Made by a program: the position numbers and the translations under genes
Notes under the pieces: model-generated
What the model was told of the DNA's origin: nothing
The model's input: only the letters and a program-made list of their open reading frames with translations
The model's database searches: none
Source: JBCCOW01 sp038749105
Lineage (GTDB): Bacteria > Planctomycetota > Phycisphaerae > Phycisphaerales > Phycisphaeraceae
Direction: 5' to 3'
Assembly: GCA_038749105.1 (NCBI GenBank)
Contig: JBCDIM010000005.1
Coordinates: forward strand, 27,753 to 91,752
Length of the DNA stretch: 64,000 bases
Shown here: positions 8,578 to 16,697 of the stretch, one piece after another
How the letters are laid out: every line of letters begins with the position of its first letter
Position numbering within the stretch: the first letter of the stretch is position 1

Positions 8578-8909
8578 ACTGGGTCCTCGACATCCTCGCC
8601 CTGATCAGCCTCGTCTTCGGATTGTTCTTCATGATGGTCGGCGCGCTCGGGCTGGTCCGCCTGCCCGACGTCTACCACCGCATCCACGCCGCCTCCAAGG
8701 CCACGACCCTCGGGCTGCTCGGGCTGCTCCTCGCTGCTGTCCTCCACGTCGGCACCTTCGGCGTCGCCACCAAGGCCCTGCTCACCCTCGTCTTCGCCTT
8801 TGTCGCCACGCCCATCGGCTCCCACATGCTCGCCAAGGCCGCCCACCGCGACCGGGCCGAGCAGTGGCCCGGTACCCTCGCCGACGACCTCGCCGAAGAC
8901 CAGGCGTAA
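8574..8909 (+). CDS. mrpG: Mrp Na+/H+ antiporter subunit G
   Basis: Last gene of the Mrp operon, 111 residues. It has three hydrophobic helices and the MnhG signature GLVRLPDVYHRIHAASKATT (about residues 26-45). A short hydrophilic C-terminus follows. It begins within the mrpF stop (ATGA). With mrpA-F it completes the hetero-oligomeric antiporter. No terminator hairpin with a U-tract is visible in the 80 bases before rsmG. Confidence 0.95.
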   Translation: MNWVLDILALISLVFGLFFMMVGALGLVRLPDVYHRIHAASKATTLGLLGLLLAAVLHVGTFGVATKALLTLVFAFVATPIGSHMLAKAAHRDRAEQWPGTLADDLAEDQA

Positions 8910-8928
8910 CCGTGGCGTGATCCAGTCG

Positions 8929-8953
8929 TAGCCGCGACGCGACGCGTCGCCGG
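8929..8953. repeat. Palindromic intergenic repeat, copy 1
   Basis: A 25-bp sequence beginning TAGCCGCGACGCG and ending GTCGCCGG, with the perfect 12-bp palindrome GCGACGCGTCGC at its centre. The identical 25 bp recurs at 31108-31132. Both copies are intergenic. It may be a REP-like dispersed element of this genome. Confidence 0.65.
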
Positions 8954-8989
8954 GCCGTGCTGCCCGTGGCTGATATGGTCACAGCAACC

Positions 8990-9694
8990 ATGCCCCACCC
9001 CGATCTCGAAACCATCGCCCCGGACCTCTCCCCCGAGCAATCCGATCGGCTCGACCGCCTCGTCGACCTCACCCTCGACGCCAACCAACGCCTCAACCTC
9101 ACCGCCATCAAGGACCGCGACGCCGTCTGGTCCCGCATGGTCCTCGACTCACTGACCGCACTGCCGGGCCTGGATCAACTGCCCGACGGCGCAGCCGTGC
9201 TCGACCTCGGCACCGGCGGCGGCTTCCCCGGCCTGCCCCTGGCCATCGCCCGCCCGCAGCTCCGCTTCACCCTGGTCGACGCCACCGGCAAGAAGGCCGA
9301 CCACGTCTGGGCCACCGCCGAATCGCTTGGCCTCAGCAACACCACGGTGCTCCAAGCCCGTGCCGAAACCCTCGGCCAGGACCCCAAACACCGCGAGGCC
9401 TACGACGCCGTGGTCTGCCGAGCCGTCGGCCCCATGAACGTGCTGCTCGAGCTGACGCTCCCGCTGGTCACGGTCGATGGCCGGCTGCTCGCGATGAAGG
9501 GCCCCAAGGCCGAACATGAACTGCAAGCCGCCGGCGACGCCCTGGATCAGCTCGGGGCCGGCGACGTGGCCGTGTTCGACGCCTACCCCGAAGGCTTCGA
9601 CAACGACCTGGTCATCGTCAGCATCCTCAAGGACCGCCGGACCCCCCGCGACTACCCCCGCGCCCCCGGCATCCCGAAGAAGACCCCCCTCTGA
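8990..9694 (+). CDS. rsmG: 16S rRNA (guanine-N7) methyltransferase RsmG
   Basis: A 234-residue class I SAM-dependent methyltransferase of the GidB/RsmG family, which methylates G527 of 16S rRNA. The N-terminal half has NQRLNLTAIKD and VWSRMVLDSL. The SAM loop is VLDLGTGGGFPGLPLAI (about 65-81), followed by FTLVDATGKKADHV (usually DSxxKK in the family). The C-terminal part, AVVCRAVGPM and LLAMKGPKAEHEL, also matches. ATG 8990 fits the conserved N-terminus; an in-frame GTG at 8957 is less likely because it adds unconserved sequence. It follows mrpG by 80 bases containing a palindromic repeat. Confidence 0.93.
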   Translation: MPHPDLETIAPDLSPEQSDRLDRLVDLTLDANQRLNLTAIKDRDAVWSRMVLDSLTALPGLDQLPDGAAVLDLGTGGGFPGLPLAIARPQLRFTLVDATGKKADHVWATAESLGLSNTTVLQARAETLGQDPKHREAYDAVVCRAVGPMNVLLELTLPLVTVDGRLLAMKGPKAEHELQAAGDALDQLGAGDVAVFDAYPEGFDNDLVIVSILKDRRTPRDYPRAPGIPKKTPL

Positions 9695-9733
9695 CCGGAT
9701 GGATCGCCGGCAACCCGCGCCTAGACTCATCCC

Positions 9734-10924
9734 ATGGAACACGAGTACTCCGCCTTTGACGGCCAGCCCTTCCTGAGTCCGGACCAGCTGTTCCCCGAGC
9801 CGGCCGTGATGGACTTCCTGCTGAAGTACGGCGACGACGCCCTCGACGCCCTGCAGAACATGGAAGGCGACGACGAGCAGGAGCTGATCAAGCAGATGCT
9901 TGAGGCTGGCCTGCTCGAGGAGTACCAGGACGAGGACGGCAACACCCGGCTCCGCCTCACCCCTCGCATGCTCCAGGGCATGCAGCACCGCTGCCTCGAA
10001 GAGGTCTTCGAGAACCTCAAGAAGGGCAGCCGCGACGGCCACCGCTCCCCCGAAACAGGCAAGACCACCGAACGCACCGAGGGCACCAAGGTCTACGCCT
10101 TCGGCGACCCCCTCTCCGATGTCGATCTCGGTGCGACCATGCGCAACGCGATGTCCCGCCAGCGTCCCCCGTCCGGCAAGACGCCTCTGCCGCTCGACCT
10201 CAGCATGAACGACTTCGAGCTCCATCAGACCGAGGGCTCCGCCGACTGCGCCACCGTCTTCCTCATCGACCTCTCCGGCTCGATGTACCGCTACGGCCGA
10301 TTCATCCAGGCCAAACGCGTCGCCCTCGGGATGCAGGCCCTGATCCGCGGCCGATTCCCGCTCGACACCATCGACTATGTGACCTTCTACTCGCTGGCCG
10401 AGTCCATCCAGGAAAAGGACCTGCCGCTGGTGATGCCCAAGCCGGTCACGATCCACGACTACGAGGTCAAGCTCCGCGTGCCGCTCGAGCAGGCGTATGC
10501 CCAGAAGGACCGGCTGCCCCTGCACTTCACCAACCTCCACCTCGGCTTGCGCGAGGCCCGCCGCGTCCTCGCACGACGCGGCGCGGTCAACAAGCAGATC
10601 TTCGTCATCACCGACGGCCAGCCCACCGCCCACGCCGAGGTCTCTCCCGAAACCAACGAGGAGATGCTGTACCTGCTCTACCCCCCCACCACCCGCACCC
10701 GCGACATCACTTTGCAGGAAGCCATGAAGTGCCAGCAATCCGGCATCCGCATCGCCACATTCGCCCTGATCGAAGATTACTTCGGCATGGACTGGGTCGG
10801 CTTCGTCGACCACATGACCCGCCTCACCCGCGGCGTTGCCTACTACTGCACCTCCGAGGACCTGGGCTCCACCATCGTCGAGTCCTACCTCACCGGGAAA
10901 AAGAAGAAGACCTTCGTCCATTAA
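9734..10924 (+). CDS. von Willebrand factor A domain protein
   Basis: A 396-residue soluble protein. Residues ~170-390 form a VWA domain with the metal-ion-dependent adhesion motif DLSGSM (DxSxS), followed by KQIFVITDGQPT, which supplies the later conserved Asp. The N-terminal ~150 residues are helical and charged, with no signal peptide, so the protein is cytoplasmic. VWA proteins of this kind usually partner with a MoxR-type AAA+ ATPase, but none lies in this window. A small GC hairpin (10925-10939) directly follows the stop. Function beyond metal-dependent protein binding is unknown. Confidence 0.8.
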   Translation: MEHEYSAFDGQPFLSPDQLFPEPAVMDFLLKYGDDALDALQNMEGDDEQELIKQMLEAGLLEEYQDEDGNTRLRLTPRMLQGMQHRCLEEVFENLKKGSRDGHRSPETGKTTERTEGTKVYAFGDPLSDVDLGATMRNAMSRQRPPSGKTPLPLDLSMNDFELHQTEGSADCATVFLIDLSGSMYRYGRFIQAKRVALGMQALIRGRFPLDTIDYVTFYSLAESIQEKDLPLVMPKPVTIHDYEVKLRVPLEQAYAQKDRLPLHFTNLHLGLREARRVLARRGAVNKQIFVITDGQPTAHAEVSPETNEEMLYLLYPPTTRTRDITLQEAMKCQQSGIRIATFALIEDYFGMDWVGFVDHMTRLTRGVAYYCTSEDLGSTIVESYLTGKKKKTFVH

Positions 10925-10961
10925 CCCCGCGCGGCGGGGAAATCCGCTACCCTCCCGCGCT

Positions 10962-11636
10962 ATGAGCGACACCCCCAAGAAAAAAGCCCTGATCGTCTGG
11001 GGTGGCTGGGACGGCCACACTCCCAAAGAGTCCGCTGAGGTCTGCGCGACCGGCCTCACCGACCGCGGCTACGACGTCACTGTCAAGGACACCCTCGACG
11101 CCTACCGCGACGAGTCCCTGATGGGCTCTCTCGACCTGCTCGTCCCCATCTGGACCATGGGCGAGATCTCTAAGGAGCAGTGGCAGGCCCTCAACCAGAC
11201 CGTCCAATCGGGCGTCGGGCTCGCCGGGTTCCACGGCGGCATGATCGACGCCTACCGAATGAACACCGAGTACCAGTGGATGACCGGCGCCCAGTGGGTC
11301 GCCCATCCCGGCAACTGCATCGAGCGCTACCGCGTCTACATCTCCGACGACGCCCACCCCATCACCGCCGGCCTCGACGACTTCGACCTCCTCGACACCG
11401 AGCAGTATTACTGCCACACCGACCCGGGCAACAACGTCCTCTGCCACACCGTGTTCGACCAGAGCCAGGGCGACCCCACGCTCTACACCGAGAACACCAT
11501 CATGCCCTACGCCTACACCAAGACCTGGGGCAAGGCCCGCGTCTTCGGCGCCATGTGGGGCCACACCTACAAGGACTTCGATGTCGAAGAAGCCAAGGAG
11601 ATCGTCCTCCGGGGCATGCAGTGGGCCACCAAGTAA
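10962..11636 (+). CDS. ThuA-like (trehalose-utilisation family) protein
   Basis: A 224-residue protein with the ThuA/class-I-amidotransferase-like fold. It starts ALIVWGGWDGHTP (usual motif: GGxxxH), followed by GLAGFHGGMIDAYR, in place of the G(I/L)HxG turn, and a C-terminal RVFGAMWGHTYKDF. Members act on carbohydrate derivatives such as keto-sugars, but the substrate here is unknown. There is no signal peptide, so it is cytoplasmic. It lies 37 bases after the VWA gene and is closed by a terminator at 11686-11718. Confidence 0.82.
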   Translation: MSDTPKKKALIVWGGWDGHTPKESAEVCATGLTDRGYDVTVKDTLDAYRDESLMGSLDLLVPIWTMGEISKEQWQALNQTVQSGVGLAGFHGGMIDAYRMNTEYQWMTGAQWVAHPGNCIERYRVYISDDAHPITAGLDDFDLLDTEQYYCHTDPGNNVLCHTVFDQSQGDPTLYTENTIMPYAYTKTWGKARVFGAMWGHTYKDFDVEEAKEIVLRGMQWATK

Positions 11637-11685
11637 ACCAACAAGGCCGCAACTCAAAACAATCAAACACGCAAACCGCCAAGCG

Positions 11686-11718
11686 CAGAGCCATCAAGAA
11701 CGGCTCTGAGTTTTTTTT
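11686..11718 (+). terminator. Rho-independent terminator after thuA-like gene
   Basis: A 7-bp stem, CAGAGCC (11686-11692) with GGCTCTG (11702-11708), has a 9-nt loop and is followed by AG and eight T. It ends transcription of the VWA/ThuA unit before the convergent antiporter gene. Confidence 0.85.
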
Positions 11719-11740
11719 CGCCTCTTTGCGGCTAAAAAAA

Positions 11741-13660
11741 TCAGTGCCCTTCGCCGCTGCTCACCGTCGCCAGCGCGGCCCGGAACTCGGTGCCGGTGGT
11801 GGCCTCGACTACGCGCCGGCGTGCCTCTTCATCCGTGAATCCGCCCGCCACGGCGGTGAGCGCCTCAACCTGCGCCGCACCGTCCTCGGCCGGTGACAGG
11901 ATCAGACAGACGACCTCGGCGAGCTGGTCGTCCTTCGCGTCGAAGTCGATCCCCGCCGGGGAGATGCCCACGAAGATGAACGCCCGCTCCAGCCCCGCGA
12001 CCCGGGCGTGCGGCACCGCCAGGCCCTGCTCCAGCCCGGTCGACATGATCTGTTCACGCTGCCAGCAGGCGTCGAACAGCTCGTCCTCCGGGCGTTCCAA
12101 CGCCGCCGCCGCCGCGGTGGTCAGCTCCTGGATCGCGCCGCGTCGGTCGGCACTGCGAAGCCGGCCCACGAACCCGCCCTTGGGGTGCATCAGGTCCAGC
12201 AGCCCCCGCTTCTGCTTCCGGCCCAGCGCCCGCTGCATCATCGGACCCGCCAAGACCGACGTCGCGATCGCCATCACCACGATCGCCACAAACAGCTCCT
12301 GCGTGATCAGCCCGAAATCCAGCGCGATCTGCGCCAGGATGATCTCCATCGCCCCGCGGGCCGACATCCCGAACCCGATCGCCCAGCTCTCCTTCTTGTC
12401 CAGCCCGGCCCACTTGGCGCCGTAGTAGCAGCCGATCACCTTGCCGATGATCGCCACGATCAGGACCACCACCACCGAGAAGAAGTCAAAGCTGTCGATG
12501 AAGTTCACCCGCAGCGCGATCCCCGCAAAGAACACCGGGGCGAAGATGTTGGTGATGAACTGCTCGATCACCTCGCGGGTGCGTTGCCGGAGGTGCTTGG
12601 AATCGCCGATCGCCACCCCGGCGAGGAACGCCCCGAAGATCGCGTGGATCCCGATCCACTCCGTGACCGCCCCGCACAGCAGCGCGATGACCAGCACAAA
12701 ACCCAGGATCCCGCCCGGCCAGGACGCGTGGGCCTGCACCCACAGCACCGCCTTGTTCGCCAGCCAACGCCCGCCCGTCAGTACGAACGCCACAAACACC
12801 AGCGTCGCCCCGATCACCACCGGCAAATCCAACGCCGCCTGCTCCGGCGGGATCACCATCGCCAGCACCAACGCAAACCCGATCCACCCCAGCAGGTCGT
12901 TCACCATCGCCGACGACATGATCAGCATGCCCATGTCCGACCGGAACATGTTCAGGTCCAGCAGGATCTTCGCAATCACCGGCAGAGCTGTGATCGACAT
13001 CGCGATCCCCAGGAACAACGCAAACGCCAGCTTGCTCGAGTCCCCGCCCGAATCAAACCCCAGCTGCCTCGGCAAAATCATCGCTAACGCGAACCCCAAC
13101 ACCAGCGGCAGCACCATCCCCATCACGCTCACCAGCGCCGCCGCCTTGCCCTGACGCGTCACCACCGACAGGTCCACCTCCAGCCCCGCGGTCAGCAACA
13201 GGAACGACACGGCCAGCGTCAGGAACGTCTCGAGCCCGAACCGCACCGGGTGCGCGATCGTCCGCTGCTTCTCGGCCTGTGTCACCTCGCCGGTCTCAGG
13301 GTCCACCACCTCTTCGATAATCGGCTGCCCCTGGTTGTCCAGCTCGACCACCTGCACCTTCTCGCCGGAGCCCGGGTCGGTCAGGTACTGCGGGAACAGG
13401 AACTCGTAGACCCGCACGTTCCAGCCGTCTTCGCCGAAGAAGATCGGGTTGCCCAGCAGTGTCGCGCCAAGCACCACACCGGCGAGGATCTCGCCCAGCA
13501 CCGTCGGCTGCCCAAACCGCCGGGCAATCTCACCGAACAGCCGAGCGGTCCCGAGCAGCACGCCCAACGCGACCAACAGCACCGTAATTTCCGGAACCGT
13601 AAGGGCCCCCGCCGCCAGTGAGACCGAGATGCTCATCAGCCAAGTACTCCATCCATCCAC
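11741..13660 (-). CDS. CPA2-type cation/proton antiporter fused to a PTS EIIA domain
   Basis: A 639-residue protein. Residues ~20-480 are a KefB/NapA-type (CPA2) exchanger with ~12 hydrophobic segments: RFGQPTVLGEILAGVVLG in the first half, SSAMVNDLLGW in the middle and GFGMSARGAMEIILAQIAL near the end. The ND-type pair in MVNDLLGW fits the ion-binding site, though assigning Na+ or K+ is not possible. Residues ~500-635 form a fructose/nitrogen-type PTS EIIA domain with the phospho-histidine motif GLAVPHARV (H551). This suggests transport controlled by PTS phosphorylation state. An ATG at 13636, ten bases after GGAG, is an alternative start. An extra loop of about 45 residues (TDPGSGEKVQVVELDN onward) is encoded near 13390-13260. 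Confidence 0.88.
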   Translation of the reverse strand: MDGWSTWLMSISVSLAAGALTVPEITVLLVALGVLLGTARLFGEIARRFGQPTVLGEILAGVVLGATLLGNPIFFGEDGWNVRVYEFLFPQYLTDPGSGEKVQVVELDNQGQPIIEEVVDPETGEVTQAEKQRTIAHPVRFGLETFLTLAVSFLLLTAGLEVDLSVVTRQGKAAALVSVMGMVLPLVLGFALAMILPRQLGFDSGGDSSKLAFALFLGIAMSITALPVIAKILLDLNMFRSDMGMLIMSSAMVNDLLGWIGFALVLAMVIPPEQAALDLPVVIGATLVFVAFVLTGGRWLANKAVLWVQAHASWPGGILGFVLVIALLCGAVTEWIGIHAIFGAFLAGVAIGDSKHLRQRTREVIEQFITNIFAPVFFAGIALRVNFIDSFDFFSVVVVLIVAIIGKVIGCYYGAKWAGLDKKESWAIGFGMSARGAMEIILAQIALDFGLITQELFVAIVVMAIATSVLAGPMMQRALGRKQKRGLLDLMHPKGGFVGRLRSADRRGAIQELTTAAAAALERPEDELFDACWQREQIMSTGLEQGLAVPHARVAGLERAFIFVGISPAGIDFDAKDDQLAEVVCLILSPAEDGAAQVEALTAVAGGFTDEEARRRVVEATTGTEFRAALATVSSGEGH

Positions 13661-13867
13661 CCGCCGGTGTGGACTCTACCAGACCTCCCTGATCCGCATG
13701 ATGGGTATAACCCTTACACACGTTCTTTCCCTTATAACGGCCTGGCGATCAGTGACCCCGCTTAGACGTCGTTCCCGCAACAGACAACCCTCCGAACGTT
13801 CGTTGCTGGCAAGACGCCTAAGCCCCGATTTGGGCACCACCCGATCGTGGCGTAAACTTCCCTTGGA

Positions 13868-14506
13868 ATGGAGAGACCCTCTGATCAATCCCGCCCCGAC
13901 GCTGCTCGCGTCGCTGGTCAACCCACTGTGCCCCCGGCAAACCCGACAAGCGGTCAGCTTGCGGCACAGCAGACACCCGGCGCGGCGCAGACCCGCTGTA
14001 TCCTCCTAGCGGCCGAGGGCCATCCCGTGCCCGGCACGCTGGTACAGATCATGAGCCGACGCGGCTTTCAGATGTCCGTGGCCGCCGATGCACCTTCGGC
14101 CCTGCTCGAAGCCGTCGAGACCCAGGCGACCGCCCTGCTCATCGTCGAGCCGCAGCACCAACCCCAGGGCCGTGAGCTGATCGACACCGCCCGGCGGTAC
14201 TTCCCCCGGCTCGCTATGTGGCAGGTTACCGACCACCAAGGCCAGCCCAATCTCTCGGCGATCTCGGATCTCCCCTCCTCCGTACAACCCCCGGCCGCCG
14301 ACCCGTCCACTGCGTCCTCGGCTCGCACTCCGGAAGACGCCCAGCGTCAGCCCGAGGAGATCCTGCCCGCGAACCCCCCGCGGCTCTTCGCCGAAGGCGA
14401 GCCTGGCCCGATCGTGACCAAGGACGAACTCGCCATGCTCATCGGGGCACAGCCTCAACCCCTGCCTCCCCTGCCCCCTACGCCGCCCAGACGCGCCGCG
14501 GAATAA
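13868..14506 (+). CDS. Receiver-like protein of unknown function
   Basis: A 212-residue cytoplasmic protein. After ~40 low-complexity residues comes a domain reminiscent of a response-regulator receiver: CILLAAEGHPVPGTLVQIMS, SAADAPSALLEAVETQ-like spacing and TALLIVEPQHQPQGRELI. The acidic pocket and the phospho-acceptor Asp are not obvious (E in IVEPQ occupies that place). The C-terminal ~80 residues are Pro/Ala-rich and disordered. It sits 4 bases upstream of a diguanylate cyclase whose N-terminus is similarly degenerate, so the two are probably co-transcribed and related by duplication of the sensor part. I cannot assign a function. Confidence 0.6.
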   Translation: MERPSDQSRPDAARVAGQPTVPPANPTSGQLAAQQTPGAAQTRCILLAAEGHPVPGTLVQIMSRRGFQMSVAADAPSALLEAVETQATALLIVEPQHQPQGRELIDTARRYFPRLAMWQVTDHQGQPNLSAISDLPSSVQPPAADPSTASSARTPEDAQRQPEEILPANPPRLFAEGEPGPIVTKDELAMLIGAQPQPLPPLPPTPPRRAAE

Positions 14507-14510
14507 CCCG

Positions 14511-15971
14511 ATGTCGAGCGCCCCGCAACCGACATCCCGACCGCTAACCGACAACCCCGAGGCAAGCCCCGCGACGAGGCCCGGCCTGCCCCCGGTCGCG
14601 CCCCGGCCCGCCCCTTTGCGCCTCCTGGTCATCCAAGACCAGACCCTTGCCGACCGGCTCCACCACGCCGCAAGCCCGTCGACGCCCGACGCCGCCGACC
14701 CCCGCTCCCTTCCGCAGCCCGCGCTGCGGCTCGATACCAAGGTCGTCCCCGGCTTCCTGGCCGCCCTGGGTGAGCTCGTCTCCCAGCCCGCCACCGCCGT
14801 CATCGGGCCCGCCACCGCGATGCCCAACGTGATCGCCTCGACCGGACAAGCCCTCAGCCGGATCGCCCCACACACCCGTCTGGTCGCGCTGCTGGAAGCC
14901 GATACGGCCCCGACGACCGTCGCCGAACTCCGCGACGCCGGTTTCATCACGCTGCGGAGCAACCCCACCGCCGCCGATGTCTTCCAGGCTATCGGGCACC
15001 CCCTGCCGCCGGTCACCCCAGCGGCCTCGCCGTCCGCCGTGACGCCGCCCCCCGCACCGTCGCCTACTTCGCCGCAGGCTCTGGCCCATTCCCTGGCAGA
15101 CACCGACCTGATCGACTCCGCCCTGGCTGCACACGGCCAGCTCAAACCCCTGGCCCTCGACCTGCTCGCTCAGCAGTCCCAGATCCCCGGCATCGCCCTC
15201 ACCGCTTCAGACGAGCCCCCCCCCGAGACCCATGCCGCCGTCCGCGTTGACTACCTCGGCGAGCACTTCGGCCACCTCCACGCCCCCACCCCCGTCCCCA
15301 ACGACACCCTCGCCGCCTGGGCCGCCTGGCTCGCCCGCTGGCTCGCCCTCGATCAGCGCCTCGCCCAGCTCAAAGACCTCTCCATGCGCGACGAGCTCAC
15401 CGGCGTCTGGAACCGCCGGTACTTCAACCGCTTCCTCGCCCGCATCCTCGAACGCGCCCGCACCGAACGCCAGCAGGTCACCGTCCTGGTCTTCGACATC
15501 GACAACTTCAAGAGCTACAACGACAAGTACGGCCACGCGGTCGGCGACGAGGTCCTCGCCGAGACCGCCCGCCTCATGCAGTCCGTCGTCCGCGACCACG
15601 ACGTCGTGGCTCGCATCGGCGGAGACGAGTTCGCCGTCATCTTCTGGGACCACGGCGAAACCCGACGCGTCGGCTCTCAACACCCCCACGACGTGCTCAA
15701 CATCGCCCGCCGGTTCCAGCACGCCGTCTGCACCCACCAGTTCCCGAAGCTCCTCGAAGAAGCCCACGGCTCGCTGACCATCTCCGGCGGCCTCGCCGCC
15801 TTCCCCTGGGACGGCCAGACCCCCGACGTCCTGCTGGACAAAGCCGACCAGATGGCCCTGTCTTCCAAACGTCAAGGCAAGAACGCCATCACCTTCGGCC
15901 AGGCCGCCCTGCAGGCTGCAAACGGCAACGGCGACAGCGATGAAGAACCACCGAACGCTAGCAAGTCTTGA
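14511..15971 (+). CDS. Diguanylate cyclase (GGDEF) with degenerate N-terminal receiver
   Basis: A 486-residue protein. Residues ~290-470 are a GGDEF domain: DELTGVWNRRYFNRFL (295-310), FDIDNFKSYNDKYGHAVGDE (328-347) and RIGGDEFAVIF (368-378). The active-site loop is canonical. The inhibitory c-di-GMP I-site RxxD is present as R361-D364, five residues before GGDEF, so product inhibition is expected. Residues ~35-165 look like a receiver domain (LRLLVIQDQTLADRL) lacking a clear phospho-acceptor, and a Pro/Ala-rich linker follows. There are no membrane segments. It makes c-di-GMP from two GTP. The PilZ protein at 1.2 kb is a possible effector. Confidence 0.9.
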   Translation: MSSAPQPTSRPLTDNPEASPATRPGLPPVAPRPAPLRLLVIQDQTLADRLHHAASPSTPDAADPRSLPQPALRLDTKVVPGFLAALGELVSQPATAVIGPATAMPNVIASTGQALSRIAPHTRLVALLEADTAPTTVAELRDAGFITLRSNPTAADVFQAIGHPLPPVTPAASPSAVTPPPAPSPTSPQALAHSLADTDLIDSALAAHGQLKPLALDLLAQQSQIPGIALTASDEPPPETHAAVRVDYLGEHFGHLHAPTPVPNDTLAAWAAWLARWLALDQRLAQLKDLSMRDELTGVWNRRYFNRFLARILERARTERQQVTVLVFDIDNFKSYNDKYGHAVGDEVLAETARLMQSVVRDHDVVARIGGDEFAVIFWDHGETRRVGSQHPHDVLNIARRFQHAVCTHQFPKLLEEAHGSLTISGGLAAFPWDGQTPDVLLDKADQMALSSKRQGKNAITFGQAALQAANGNGDSDEEPPNASKS

Positions 15972-15992
15972 TCACACGCGCGGACGATTGAC

Positions 15993-16115
15993 ATGCAACG
16001 AAAGCCGAGGTTCGTCGCGGCGATTGTGATTCTTGTACCGATTGCCCTGGCTGCTCTCGCCATCCTGAGCTTTTGGCTGATGCCTTGGCTCACGGACATG
16101 GGCATCGGCGACTGA
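15993..16115 (+). CDS. Small single-pass membrane protein (40 aa)
   Basis: A 40-codon frame, ATG to TGA, 21 bases after the diguanylate cyclase stop. It encodes a basic start (MQRKPRF), one long hydrophobic helix (about residues 8-30) and a short acidic end. This is the positive-inside layout of a genuine micro-membrane-protein. There is no strong ribosome-binding site, and coupling to the upstream gene is possible. Function unknown; it might be missed by length cut-offs. Support is only the composition and position. Confidence 0.45.
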   Translation: MQRKPRFVAAIVILVPIALAALAILSFWLMPWLTDMGIGD

Positions 16116-16156
16116 TCGGGTGCCGCGTCTGCCGCTGCCGACCACGAAAGTGAGTG

Positions 16157-16627
16157 TTACGAAACTGCCTGCTTGTCGCGCCAAAGCTCGAACAGCGCGA
16201 CCGATTCATTCCGCATGAAGTGTGGCGTGATCTCCATATCGGCTCGACCCAGCGTGTTGAGCTGTTCGGTGGAGATCTCCAGCTGGCGGAACCCAAACCG
16301 GGCGGCATCCGCGATCGACGCGGCGTAGACGATCCGCTTGATGCTCGCCCAGTGGCTGGCGGTGAAGCACATCGGGCAGGGCTCTGTCGTCGCGTAGACC
16401 GTCGCGCCCTCGAGGTAGCGGTGCTGGGTCTTGTGACACGCGACGCGGATCGCCTGGACCTCGGCGTGCGCGGTCGGGTCGTGGTCAGCCCGGCAGGTGT
16501 TGTGCTCGACCGATAGAACCTCCCCTGCGGGGGACACCACCGCGGCACCGAACGGGGACTGGCCTTTCTCGATGCCTGCGCGGCAAACGTCAAGCGCGAG
16601 CTGCATGTAGCGGGTGTCATCCAACAT
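16157..16627 (-). CDS. Nucleoside/base deaminase (CMP/dCMP-type zinc domain)
   Basis: A 156-residue zinc-dependent deaminase. The active site is HAE (H54, E56) in PTAHAEVQAIR and PCPMC (C84, C87) in TTEPCPMCFTASHWA. GQSPFGAAVV near the N-terminus and the C-terminal helix EITPHFMRNESVALFELW are typical of the guanine-deaminase/tRNA-adenosine-deaminase group. Guanine or a related base is the likelier substrate, since tRNA deaminases usually have a more basic C-terminus. It stands alone between the c-di-GMP operon and a TPR gene. Confidence 0.85.
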   Translation of the reverse strand: MLDDTRYMQLALDVCRAGIEKGQSPFGAAVVSPAGEVLSVEHNTCRADHDPTAHAEVQAIRVACHKTQHRYLEGATVYATTEPCPMCFTASHWASIKRIVYAASIADAARFGFRQLEISTEQLNTLGRADMEITPHFMRNESVALFELWRDKQAVS

Positions 16628-16697
16628 CGAAGGACTATACGCCGCAGCCCTCGCAGCTATTGTCCGAGCGCTGAACGGAAGGACGGATCAAGCCGAT

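Noticed and set aside
9149..11059. 636-codon open frame on the - strand
   Set aside because: It runs antisense through rsmG, the VWA gene and the ThuA gene, all of which carry recognisable motifs.
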